DNA from: Nitrospira sp. KM1
Lineage (GTDB): Bacteria; Nitrospirota; Nitrospiria; Nitrospirales; Nitrospiraceae
DNA: 64,000 bases
Direction: 5' to 3'
Assembly (NCBI RefSeq): GCF_011405515.1
Contig: NZ_AP022671.1
Span: forward strand, 4,331,501 to 4,395,500
The notes under the pieces are model-generated. The model saw only the letters and a list, made by a program, of their open reading frames with translations. It made no database searches and had not been told where the DNA came from. Shown piece by piece: positions 55,204 through 63,496 of this stretch. Within the stretch, counting starts at the first letter, position 1, and each line of letters begins with the position of its first letter. The position numbers and the translations under genes are program-made.

Positions 55204-55839
55204 ATGAAGCAACTTTTGTCCGGTTTGGTTGTGGCAGTCCCAATAATCACCGGGTGTGCCCTCGGAGATGAGAAGAAACCGGCCTCTACAGCGGAACCAG
55301 TTATGGCGTACTTCTGGGTCGGAGATCCGTTGCGGATCCCCTTGAACCGACAGTTTGACCAAGATAAGTATGCCTGTTTGGATGATTACCGGAGTCTGCA
55401 ACCAGTTGTACCGCCAACACGCGACATCGTCACAGAGCTGCGCATGATGGATGTGCACCAGCACGAATGTCTGGCCAGTAAGGGGTGGGAACTCAGGCCG
55501 ACCAATGCGTCACAGAAGACGGAACCGCAGCATGTGCCGCCTGCCCGACGACCGATTGCCTCCATTGCCAAAAAAGACGCTCAGACAACACGGCGCGATG
55601 AATCGCTGCAGACATACCTCCCAAATTTTATCTGGGCGGGAAATCCCGCGGATGAACCTTCAAGCGAGAGGTTTCACAGCTACGCCAATACATGTACTCA
55701 GTATGCGTTAGACAGGCAACAATATCCGGAGGTCAATCCAGAGGCTCGATATTACTTAACTGGGTACATGGACGATCTCTCGATCTGTTTGAACGGGTAT
55801 GGCTACAGGGCGGAGCCGGTAAAGTCAGCGGTTCGATAA
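55204..55839 (+). CDS. Lipoprotein with repeated Cys-containing segments
   Basis: 211 residues. The signal MKQLLSGLVVAVPIITGC ends in a lipobox. The mature part has two similar blocks (YFWVGDPLRIPLNRQFDQDK with KYACLDDYRSL, and NFIWAGNPADEPSSERFHS with ANTCTQYALDR). Each has a later cysteine (HQHECLASKGWEL and LSICLNGYGYRAEP), a likely internal duplication. ATG 55204 fits the lipobox best; ATG 55174 is possible. Function unknown. Confidence 0.65.
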   Translation: MKQLLSGLVVAVPIITGCALGDEKKPASTAEPVMAYFWVGDPLRIPLNRQFDQDKYACLDDYRSLQPVVPPTRDIVTELRMMDVHQHECLASKGWELRPTNASQKTEPQHVPPARRPIASIAKKDAQTTRRDESLQTYLPNFIWAGNPADEPSSERFHSYANTCTQYALDRQQYPEVNPEARYYLTGYMDDLSICLNGYGYRAEPVKSAVR

Positions 55840-55868
55840 TAGCATGGTGAACAAAACAGGTTGACAAG

Positions 55869-55924
55869 GGCCCTTCGCGATCTCCTCAGGAAGTCCAAGG
55901 AGAAGGGCCATGCCAAGTAAATGA
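55869..55924 (+). promoter_or_regulatory. Leader hairpin and four-codon mini-frame before the MarR gene
   Basis: GGCCCTT (55869-55875) and CTCC (55882-55885) can pair with AAGGGCC (55903-55909) and GGAG (55899-55902), occluding the binding site AAGGAG (55897-55902). That site serves a mini-frame encoding MPSK (55910-55924), whose stop overlaps the MarR start as ATGA. The layout looks like an attenuation or coupling device. Confidence 0.45.
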
Positions 55925-56286
55925 CCGTTACCATTTCGTCTCATTCCCGGCTGACATCGCTAGAACTCGTCTTGAAGCTCAACGGAGAGTACCGCTCGCG
56001 GTTGCGGGCATTGGGCCTGACCCAACTCCAAGCTGGCGTGCTTTTGTATGTACAACGGAATAATGGTACTCCGATAGTCAAGACGGCTATGGCATTGGCC
56101 ATAGCACCCGCAACGCTATCAGAGGTACTCAGCCTCCTTGAGAAGAAACGACTCCTCAAGCGGCAAGCAACTGGTACAAATAGGCGCTTCTGCCGACTCA
56201 TCCTCACGACCCAAGGCCAAGCTGCCGCCCTGCGCGTCCATAAAAGAATTCAGAATATCGAAGTTCAAGTGAATCTAGCAGGTTGA
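55921..56286 (+). CDS. MarR-family transcriptional regulator
   Basis: 121 residues with a winged helix (LGLTQLQAGVLLYVQRNNG, then TAMALAIAPATLSEVLSLLE and KRLLKRQATGTNRRFCRLIL, the wing). Shorter than typical MarR proteins (140-160), with reduced dimerisation helices. It probably binds DNA as a dimer; ligand unknown. Start ATG 55921 overlaps the mini-frame stop. The neighbouring genes are orphans, so the target is not evident. Confidence 0.8.
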   Translation: MTVTISSHSRLTSLELVLKLNGEYRSRLRALGLTQLQAGVLLYVQRNNGTPIVKTAMALAIAPATLSEVLSLLEKKRLLKRQATGTNRRFCRLILTTQGQAAALRVHKRIQNIEVQVNLAG

Positions 56287-56505
56287 TGAGCTAACAACCC
56301 TTTTTGAGAATTAGGCCGGTCCTGCAGACACCAGATGCGCCGGCCCATCCAGGGATGGAGCAACTATTCGCCGCAATAAGAGTGAGCCGTGGATGCACCG
56401 CCATGGCTGCCGAACGACACAGTGGGCGCTGGTTTTTACGAAAATGTAACGTACAAGCTGCACTAGGGGTTTCTTTTAACGCCTGGCCGCCTCTACAGTC
56501 TTTCC
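56287..56505. other. Stretch after the MarR gene
   Basis: About 220 bases with no convincing gene; one open frame here (56304-56603) has no family support and overlaps the small protein at 56506. Confidence 0.3.
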
Positions 56506-56685
56506 ATGGAGACCGACGACAGGAAGCAGTTAGTCAGCAACTTCATCAAGGCCACGGAATCGCTGCAACGGTATATCCATACGTGCGGGGATCTTCCGGG
56601 TAGTGAAGAAGATGCCATCCGGTACATGAGTCTCACCATGTTAATTACGATGAGGGCGTTGCGCTCGAGGAATGTGGCAAGTTAG
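56506..56685 (+). CDS. Possible 59-residue helical protein
   Basis: The frame from ATG 56506 to TAG 56683-56685 reads METDDRKQLVSNFIKATESL, then QRYIHTCGDLPGSEEDAIRY and a C-terminal helix (LTMLITMRALRSRNVAS). Charge and hydrophobic spacing look helical and protein-like. No strong ribosome-binding site and no family recognised. Confidence 0.4.
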   Translation: METDDRKQLVSNFIKATESLQRYIHTCGDLPGSEEDAIRYMSLTMLITMRALRSRNVAS

Positions 56686-56696
56686 CTCTTCTTCGC

Positions 56697-57176
56697 ATGC
56701 CCCATCACGACACTATGGTGGAGTCCGTGTCCCCCAAGATTTACAACGACGAATGGCTATCCCCAACAACCACTTCATTATGCCCGGCACTTTTCCCACT
56801 TACCGTCGCGCTGCTGCTTATCCATACCAGCGTCTATGGAGAATGGACTGAACTCGTGAGCAGCAGCAACGAGATCCTGACCATCTATGCGGACAAGGAC
56901 ACGATCGATCGTAACGAGAATCTTGTGAAGGTCTGGCAATTGTTTGACTTTAAAACCACTCAGACGTCGGGAGGCAAACCGTATTTGTCGGTGAAGATGC
57001 ACAATGAATTTGATTGTGGAGGACTTCGGAGCTGGATACTCTCACTCGCTCAGTTCTCCGGCAATATGGGCAGCGGGAAGGAACTGTCTCAGGACTCACG
57101 CGAACAGCAATGGGTAAGTGGTCAACCGGCTTCTCTCGCCCGCATATTGTTGACAATCTTCTGCGACAAGAAATGA
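56697..57176 (+). CDS. Exported surface-adhesin E-like protein
   Basis: 159 residues with a hydrophobic export segment (LFPLTVALLLIHTSVYG). The mature part has the pattern EWTELVSSSNEILTIYADKD, then LVKVWQLFDFKTTQ, HNEFDCGGLRSWILSLAQF and a final cysteine (LLTIFCDKK), as in the small surface-adhesin protein E family (two Cys forming a disulfide). It begins 11 bases after the 59-residue frame. Confidence 0.6.
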   Translation: MPHHDTMVESVSPKIYNDEWLSPTTTSLCPALFPLTVALLLIHTSVYGEWTELVSSSNEILTIYADKDTIDRNENLVKVWQLFDFKTTQTSGGKPYLSVKMHNEFDCGGLRSWILSLAQFSGNMGSGKELSQDSREQQWVSGQPASLARILLTIFCDKK

Positions 57177-57348
57177 AGCGCAGCGAAAGCATCCGTCGTT
57201 GTTTCTACCGCCGAACACCTTCTTGGCGTCGTTCCTTGAATATGGGCATAGGTCGAATCTTCAAAAAGCAACCCCTCAAGTGTTGAGGCTGCAGAAGCGA
57301 TCGGTTCGCCTCCTCGGGTCATCCACCTAAATTAAAGGGTGAATGCGC

Positions 57349-57555
57349 TTATCGCTGCCCAGACTTGCCTGTACTAGGCCTGCGGTTGCCTAGAAGCGAT
57401 CTGAGGTGATCGCTGGAGACTCGTACGAACGATCGGTGTCGTTTCGCGGGTGCTCGATCAAATCCATATTCAAGATAGAGGAGCCCGATCAAAATAAGCA
57501 TGCCCACCGATGCGCCGAGAACTGCCACCACCGCAAAGAAGTCATCCAAGGTCAT
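57349..57555 (-). CDS. Possible small single-helix membrane protein
   Basis: 68 residues: MTLDDFFAVVAVLGASVGML begins the transmembrane segment, followed by a basic cytoplasmic tail (APAKRHRSFVRVSSDHLRSL). Start 57555 is chosen over a longer frame to 57636. No family recognised. Confidence 0.4.
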   Translation of the reverse strand: MTLDDFFAVVAVLGASVGMLILIGLLYLEYGFDRAPAKRHRSFVRVSSDHLRSLLGNRRPSTGKSGQR

Positions 57556-58091
57556 ACGCGTAGCCACGATGGAAGGGTGAAGCACGTTCCCGGATCTTGA
57601 GGCAATAGAGTAGGTCAATCCTGAGGCGGCATTCAAGTCGAGAATTACGTATTGGCCTGATCACTCTCCACCCCCGGTACATGAATGATATGAAGGGAGC
57701 GTATAGGACCGCATTAGAAAATTGTAAACTCTTCGTCAAATGGCTGTTTAGAGTTGACTGAGACCTGCATTTCCCTCTACGGTGCGCCGCATTGTTTCGG
57801 CGTAGGGCGCGCTGCTTCAAATACGGAGCAGCGGGGCGAGTCCGACGTTGAAAGAGACGATGACGTGTTCCTGGGCGGGAAGGTCATCGGTGTAACAACC
57901 TGACCTCTTTCACGACGGTCCGTCATGTTAAGCATCGGCATCCGTCCCTTCACACACTTCCGTTCATCCTCACAACTGATCCTCTCGCCTCGACTAGCGC
58001 CTCTGCGAACAGTTTTATTCTGCGTATCATGCAATCGGGAAGTTTCGAATTCAGATCACAGTCTGCTCGCCATTATCACAAGGAGTACGTT
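57556..58091. other. Region upstream of the propeller-like VPxPA gene: conserved motif and structured repeat copy C
   Basis: About 535 bases. TGTAAACT (57723-57730), CGTCAAA (57734-57740) and GTTGAC (57753-57758) match, in order and spacing, the motif before the 51598 gene. Structured repeat copy C (57782-57852) follows, then about 240 bases of leader that contain only short frames. Together they look like a promoter and long structured leader for the gene at 58092. Confidence 0.5.
57782..57852 (+). repeat. Structured repeat, copy C
   Basis: Stem 1: GTGCGCC (57782-57788) with GGCGCGC (57806-57812), one G-U pair. Stem 2: CGCTGCTTC (57810-57818) with GGAGCAGCG (57825-57833), one G-U pair, around AAATAC. 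The two stems share three bases (57810-57812), so they may be alternatives. 57831-57852 is identical to copy A. Confidence 0.65.
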
Positions 58092-58934
58092 ATGAATAAA
58101 TCTTTTGCTTTACTTGCAGCTCTCGTGATTGGAACCACAATGCTGCCTGAGCCCGCATCGGCCGCGACCATGTATGCGGTGGGATTTAGTGACACCAACA
58201 GCCCGGTCTATACCATCGATACGGTGACCGGGACGCAAACATTGTTGGGAAATTCCGGCATTGCGCAGTTGAACTCTTTGGCTATGTCGCCTTCCGGAGT
58301 CCTGTATTCCGCAAACATGAATCAGCTCGTCACCATCGATCTAACGACGGGAGTGGCCACACCCGTGGCCACGATGACTACTGGAACGGCGCAGACCAAT
58401 ATCCGGTCGATAGCCTTTAACGATGCGGGGACGTTGTATGCCGTGAATCAGCCGGCTGCAGGAATGTCACAATCCGGTACGGGGCGGCTGTTTACCGTGA
58501 ATACGACGACAGGAGCGACAACCCTGATTGGTGGCACTGCACAGATGGTCCAAGGCCTGGACTTTGCCCCAGATGGGACATTGTATGGCGTATCGCCGAC
58601 GGTAGCTGGTGGTACTTCAGCGTCTAGTCTGATGACCATTAACCCAGCCAGTGGCGCTTTTACGAATGTAGGAGCGACCTTCACCAACACATTTGAAAGC
58701 ATCGCCTTCGATCCTAGCGGGATTCTGTGGGGCGTGGAAACCGGTGGCGCAAGCGGCCAACTCTCCATCTTCAATCCCACGACCGGCGCCCGCCCGCTGA
58801 TGTTTAGCACTGGCTTGGATCCCAATCTTCGCGGCATCGAATTCGCTGCGGTTCCCGTACCAGCGGCCGTGTGGCTGTTCGGCAGCGGCATGGCAGCTAT
58901 GGTGGGATTCGCTCGGCGACGAGCGAACCACTAA
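58092..58934 (+). CDS. VPxPA-CTERM exported protein with propeller-like repeats
   Basis: 280 residues. Signal peptide (MNKSFALLAALVIGTTMLPE), then repeats of the form LYAVNxxxxxLFTVNTTTGATTLIG and FDPSGILWGVET, a beta-propeller-like layout similar to DUF4394-type domains, and the tail VPVPAAVWLFGSGMAAMVG with FARRR. AAGGAG precedes ATG 58092. A related gene starts at 63497. Confidence 0.85.
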   Translation: MNKSFALLAALVIGTTMLPEPASAATMYAVGFSDTNSPVYTIDTVTGTQTLLGNSGIAQLNSLAMSPSGVLYSANMNQLVTIDLTTGVATPVATMTTGTAQTNIRSIAFNDAGTLYAVNQPAAGMSQSGTGRLFTVNTTTGATTLIGGTAQMVQGLDFAPDGTLYGVSPTVAGGTSASSLMTINPASGAFTNVGATFTNTFESIAFDPSGILWGVETGGASGQLSIFNPTTGARPLMFSTGLDPNLRGIEFAAVPVPAAVWLFGSGMAAMVGFARRRANH

Positions 58935-59034
58935 ATCAAGTGACAGAACGCTTACTAATGAAGTTGCGGGAATGAAGATAATAAACGCCGCCCCGTCAGA
59001 AGATTTGGCATTCAATCGCAAAGGAGAGAAAACC

Positions 59035-59868
59035 ATGCGGCACCACCTGTTGAGTCTCTTCGGCATGCTGGCCATCACGGTCATCGTCGCTGCCCCAGTG
59101 GCGGCGGATGTCGTCACCATCGGCTCCTCCCATGACGCGACGATTTTTCAAAATAACGTGAATAACAGCAACGGCGGCGGTCCGGGAATCTTCTCAGGCG
59201 GCAACGGGGCCAATTCGGCTCGACGCGGCCTCATCAGCTTCGATGTCGCGAGCGCCGTTCCGGTGGGTGCCACAATCACCGATGTGACGATGACGCTCGT
59301 GTTGGGCCAATCGGCCGGTTCAGGCGGACAAGGCGGCGGTGGAGATTCCGTACCCCGTTTGATTTCGTTGTATGCCCTGACCAGCAATTGGGGCGAAGGG
59401 ACGACACCGGTGAGTGCCACGATTGGCGGGACGGGGCAAGGCGTGTTGGCAGGGCTAGGCGATGCGACCTGGAATCAAAACCAGTTTGGCATCACGAATT
59501 GGACCACACCCGGCGGCGATCGCGCCGCAACTGCGAGTGCGAGTCTGCTCGCCGATAATCGGTTTCAAGGCCAATACATTTGGGGTTCGACGGCGCAGAT
59601 GGTAGCCGATGTTCAAAACTGGCTTAACAATCCGTCCAGCAACAACGGCTGGGAGATGATCAACACCGACGAGAACGTGCAGTCGTTCCGTGCCTTCTAT
59701 ACGAAGGAATGGAGCGATCCCAGCATGCGGCCACAACTGAGCATTACCTATCTGGCGCCGGTGCCGGTCCCGGCGGCGCTGTGGCTGTTCGGAACCGGGC
59801 TCGCGACGGTCGTCGGGCTTGCCCGCAGGAGGATTCATTCGGCGGGTAGCGGAGAAATGAACGCCTGA
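59035..59868 (+). CDS. VPxPA-CTERM DNRLRE-domain exported protein (second copy)
   Basis: 277 residues, a paralogue of the 51598 gene (RRGLISFDVASAVPVGATIT, then LYALTSNWGEGTTPVSATIG, TAQMVADVQNWLNNPSSNN). Sorting tail VPVPAALWLFGTGLATVVG with LARRR, plus a longer C-terminal extension than usual (HSAGSGEMNA). AAGGAG lies 9 bases before ATG 59035. Probably surface-exposed. Confidence 0.87.
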   Translation: MRHHLLSLFGMLAITVIVAAPVAADVVTIGSSHDATIFQNNVNNSNGGGPGIFSGGNGANSARRGLISFDVASAVPVGATITDVTMTLVLGQSAGSGGQGGGGDSVPRLISLYALTSNWGEGTTPVSATIGGTGQGVLAGLGDATWNQNQFGITNWTTPGGDRAATASASLLADNRFQGQYIWGSTAQMVADVQNWLNNPSSNNGWEMINTDENVQSFRAFYTKEWSDPSMRPQLSITYLAPVPVPAALWLFGTGLATVVGLARRRIHSAGSGEMNA

Positions 59869-59947
59869 CGAACTAGATCGGGTTTGCATTGACACGTGGC
59901 CATTACCGGCACCCAACACAGGCCCCCTTCACAGAGGAGAATCACTT

Positions 59948-61615
59948 ATGATGCCAGCCGTTCGTCTCAGTATCATCGTCAGTCTTGCAGTTATCGGAAC
60001 ATCCATGCCGATCGCCCATGCCGCGATTGTCGGCACCGGAGATGTCACCCCGATTGATCCGTCAACCTGGACGAGTACCACGTTTGCTGTCGTTGGCAAT
60101 ACGGCGAATGGCAGCGTGTTGGTCGATGGAGGATCTGACATTGTTTCCGGGCACACGCAACTCGGCCAAAGTGTCGGCGTCACAGGAACGATCACGATTG
60201 ACGGTGCCGGGTCAACGTGGACCCGCACCGGCGGCCAGACCAACGTGGGCGTCGCCTCAGGCGCGACCGGCATCCTTAACATTCGCAACGGGGCCATCGT
60301 GACCGACACTTCTCTCATCTTCGTCGGTCAGGCCAGTGGGTCAGCTGGCATGCTCAACATCACCAACGGGGGATCGCTGACTGGCCGGGGGGTGATCGCC
60401 AGTAATGCTGGCGCGACCGGCACCGTGACGGTGGATGGGGCAGGGTCGCAGTGGGTTACCAGTGGCGCACTCATCGTTGGGTCACAAGGCCGGGGCCTTC
60501 TCTCGGTGACCAATGGGGGCGCCCTGACGTTTACCAGTGCGAATGGGCTTATTATCGCCGGCAGCGGAGGTGGAACAACCGCCGGAAGTCGCGTCATGGT
60601 TGACGGGCCAGGGTCAGTCATTACGGGGGGTAGGTTGACGATTGCGTCAGGAACCACCACCGGCATCATGACCGTCACGAACGGCGGCAAGGTCAGCACG
60701 GTAGGGGACGCAGTCTTAGGGAACGCCAATCCCGCTGCCGTCGCCACAATGTTCGTCAACGGTGCGGGCTCTGAGTGGACCAACACCGGCAACTTGAGCA
60801 ACGGCAACCCCGGGAGTGGCCGGTTGAGCGTCACCGATGGCGCGAAGGTGAGCGTGAGTCAGTTGACCATGAATGCCCCGTCCATTCTCACCACGGACCT
60901 CGGGACCGGCAGTTCCGTGACCGTCGGCAGTGGCACAGGGACCCTCATCAATATCGGTACGATCCGCATGGCCGCCCGGGCCGATGTGGCCAACGGCACC
61001 TATGCGCCGATCGCGGCCGGCGCGTGGGCGGTAGGCGTGGGGGCCGTGCAAGCCTTAGGCGGTGTCTACAATCCCACGACCCATGCAGTCACGGTCTCCA
61101 CGGCCGCGACCGGGCAGGCAGGTGTCGCCGCCACTATCGACCTATCGCACACGCAGCGCATCTTGATCACGGATGGCGCGACTGGCAAGCAAGTCGGCGC
61201 GAGCTTTCAAGCGGCGATTGCCCCGGCGAATCTCAGCTTGACGGCCTCGCTGATGAACAATGGGCAGTTGAGTCTGCTGCAGGGATTACTCGATCCTGGT
61301 AAAGCCATCTTGAGCGGATGGGATTTTTCGGCGACCGGCTACACGGCAGGAGATCCGGTCTATCTCTCGCTCCAGATCGGTGCCGACCAGAAGTTCTATG
61401 ACCTCGATGTGTGGCACTACGATGGGACAAGCTGGGCGAAATATCTCAACACCGATTTTGCCTACGACAATAATTTTGCGAGCTTTGTCGCGACTGGATT
61501 CAGTGGCTACGCGATTAGCGGATTAGCGCCGGTGCCAATTCCCGCTGCGATATGGCTGTTCGGGAGTGGGCTGGTCAGTGTCGTAGCGTTTGCCCGTCGG
61601 CGTGCAGCGATCTGA
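59948..61615 (+). CDS. VPxPA-CTERM protein with T5SS/PEP-CTERM repeats (first copy)
   Basis: 555 residues. Signal peptide, then repeats of the type VTVDGAGSQWVTSGALIVGS / GLLSVTNGGALTFTSANGL (TIGR04393-like), forming a beta-helix; a C-terminal domain (KAILSGWDFSATGYTAGDPV, YLSLQIGADQKFYDLDVWHY) and the tail VPIPAAIWLFGSGLVSVVA with FARRR. GAGGAG precedes ATG 59948. Bases 61184-61456 are nearly identical to the next gene. Confidence 0.87.
   Translation: MMPAVRLSIIVSLAVIGTSMPIAHAAIVGTGDVTPIDPSTWTSTTFAVVGNTANGSVLVDGGSDIVSGHTQLGQSVGVTGTITIDGAGSTWTRTGGQTNVGVASGATGILNIRNGAIVTDTSLIFVGQASGSAGMLNITNGGSLTGRGVIASNAGATGTVTVDGAGSQWVTSGALIVGSQGRGLLSVTNGGALTFTSANGLIIAGSGGGTTAGSRVMVDGPGSVITGGRLTIASGTTTGIMTVTNGGKVSTVGDAVLGNANPAAVATMFVNGAGSEWTNTGNLSNGNPGSGRLSVTDGAKVSVSQLTMNAPSILTTDLGTGSSVTVGSGTGTLINIGTIRMAARADVANGTYAPIAAGAWAVGVGAVQALGGVYNPTTHAVTVSTAATGQAGVAATIDLSHTQRILITDGATGKQVGASFQAAIAPANLSLTASLMNNGQLSLLQGLLDPGKAILSGWDFSATGYTAGDPVYLSLQIGADQKFYDLDVWHYDGTSWAKYLNTDFAYDNNFASFVATGFSGYAISGLAPVPIPAAIWLFGSGLVSVVAFARRRAAI
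61184..61456 (+). repeat. 273-base near-identical block, copy 1
   Basis: Matches 62981-63253 with about five differences (98% identity) although the flanking parts of the two genes differ clearly. It encodes the C-terminal domain before the sorting tail. Confidence 0.85.
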
Positions 61616-61693
61616 ACTCGCAGCGACCGAGATGACAATAGATAGGCGAAAGAATTCTCTCTGTTCGATTAGGCGAGTCATGAGGAGGATAAC

Positions 61694-63421
61694 TTGAGAA
61701 ATGCGTCACATGGTAACTCGCGCAGGCTGACCCCGTTCCTGCTCGCTATGTTCCTCATGGTGTTGATCACCATGACGGAACGTTCGGTGGACGCGGCCAT
61801 CGTGACCACGGGTGAGGTCAATCCAGCAGATCCCTCCGCATGGGCTGGTGGAACCACCGTCACAATCGCCAATACCGCTAACGGCTCCGTCACGGTCAAT
61901 GGCGGCAGTTCCATCTCGACCGGGACTGTCGAGGTGGCGAAGACATTTGGGGTGACCGGTGCGCTCACCGTGGACGGGCTCGGCTCGACCTGGAACACCG
62001 GCAGCAGCATCAGCGTCGGTACCAGCAGTCTTCCCGCGAACTTTGCCGGCGGGACGGGCATCGTCAATATCTCCAATGGTGGCACCATCAATGGGACGGT
62101 CTTTATCGGACAAGCCTTCAATACCACGGGATATCTCAACATCACCACCGGGGGACGCCTAACGCGTGGCGGGAGTCTGGGTGATCTGTTGAATTCCAAC
62201 GGCATCGTGACCGTCGATGGAGTGGGCTCGCAGTGGGCGTCCACAAGTGGCAGTATCACTGTTGCCCAAAGAGGAAACGGCCTCTTGAAAATCCTTAATG
62301 GCGCGACGGTCTCTAGTTCGGGCGCGGGCGTCGGCCGGTACACGACTGGCACAGGCCGCGTCATTCTGGATGGGCCGGGCTCGTCGTGGACCATGGGCAT
62401 CGGCGGCTTGCAGGTGGGCACCGGAATGGCCGGCGGTCCAGGCCCCGGAGGGGTGGGGCTGGTGACGGTCACAAATGGCGCAACCATGACGAATCAGGGC
62501 GAGGCGATTTTGGGGTACACCCTCCCCGCGACCGGCACGGTGATGGTCAACGGCACCGGCTCGACATTTACCAGTGCGTTCGACCTCTACATTGGTCGGG
62601 ATGGGGCCGGTCGCGTCAGCATCACTGATGGTGCGAAGTTCCAGGGCGGGCCGGTCAACATCAATAGCCAATCTCTTCTGACGGTGGATGTCGGGACGGG
62701 CAGTTCCGTCGTCAGCACCGCTCCCTTCGTGCTGCCACAGCTCAATAATAACGGGACGATCCGCACGGTCGCGAAGGCGACGGCAGCTAACGGGACCTAC
62801 ACGCCGATTGTCACCTCCGGTGCCTGGGACGGCACTGGAAAAGTGCAGGCAGTCGGTGGCGTGTGGAACAATGCAACCCATACCATGACCGTTTCCACTG
62901 CCGCGACCGGACAAGCCGGCATCGCCACGACGATTGACCGCTCGGTGACACAGCGCATTCTCATCACCGATGGCGCCACCGGCAAGCAAGTCGGCGCGAG
63001 CTTTCAAGCGGCGATTGCCCCGGCGAATCTCAGCTTGACGGCCTCGCTGATGAACAATGGGCAGTTGAGTCTGCTGCAGGGATTACTCGATCCTGGTAAA
63101 GCCATCTTAAGCGGATGGGATTTTTCAGCGACCGGCTACACGGCAGGAGATCCGGTCTATCTCTCGCTCCAGATCGGTGCGGACCAGAAGTTCTATGACC
63201 TCGATGTGTGGCACTACGATGGGACGAGTTGGGCGAAATATCTCAACACCGATCTGGCTTATGACAACACCTTCGCGAGCTTCGTCGCGACCGGCTTTAG
63301 CGGGTACGCGATCAGCGGTCTTGCCCCGGTGCCCGTGCCGGCAGCCATGTGGCTGTTCGGCAGCGGCATGGTGACTGTCATCGGATTGGCTCGACGGAGA
63401 ATGTCGTTCGCAAAGGCATGA
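61694..63421 (+). CDS. VPxPA-CTERM protein with T5SS/PEP-CTERM repeats (second copy)
   Basis: 575 residues, a tandem paralogue of the previous gene with the same order: signal peptide (LTPFLLAMFLMVLITM), repeats (VTVDGVGSQWASTSGSITVA), the near-identical C-terminal domain and the tail VPVPAAMWLFGSGMVTVIG with LARRR. The start is TTG 61694, supported by AGGAGG (61683-61688), 5 bases upstream; no ATG fits as well. Confidence 0.86.
   Translation: MRNASHGNSRRLTPFLLAMFLMVLITMTERSVDAAIVTTGEVNPADPSAWAGGTTVTIANTANGSVTVNGGSSISTGTVEVAKTFGVTGALTVDGLGSTWNTGSSISVGTSSLPANFAGGTGIVNISNGGTINGTVFIGQAFNTTGYLNITTGGRLTRGGSLGDLLNSNGIVTVDGVGSQWASTSGSITVAQRGNGLLKILNGATVSSSGAGVGRYTTGTGRVILDGPGSSWTMGIGGLQVGTGMAGGPGPGGVGLVTVTNGATMTNQGEAILGYTLPATGTVMVNGTGSTFTSAFDLYIGRDGAGRVSITDGAKFQGGPVNINSQSLLTVDVGTGSSVVSTAPFVLPQLNNNGTIRTVAKATAANGTYTPIVTSGAWDGTGKVQAVGGVWNNATHTMTVSTAATGQAGIATTIDRSVTQRILITDGATGKQVGASFQAAIAPANLSLTASLMNNGQLSLLQGLLDPGKAILSGWDFSATGYTAGDPVYLSLQIGADQKFYDLDVWHYDGTSWAKYLNTDLAYDNTFASFVATGFSGYAISGLAPVPVPAAMWLFGSGMVTVIGLARRRMSFAKA
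62981..63253 (+). repeat. 273-base near-identical block, copy 2
   Basis: Partner of 61184-61456, offset by 1797 bases. Confidence 0.85.
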
Positions 63422-63496
63422 CGAGGATAGGTAGCATTTCATTGATCAGAGTATACGAAGTATAGGCAATCTGTGTTCGACAGAAAGAGGTTTGGT

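Noticed and set aside
56304-56603. 99-codon open frame after the MarR gene
   Set aside because: It overlaps a more protein-like small frame (56506-56685) and has no support of its own.
51112-57852. Structured repeat as a known cyclic-di-GMP (GEMM) riboswitch
   Set aside because: The conserved GEMM core and tetraloop receptor sequences are not present.
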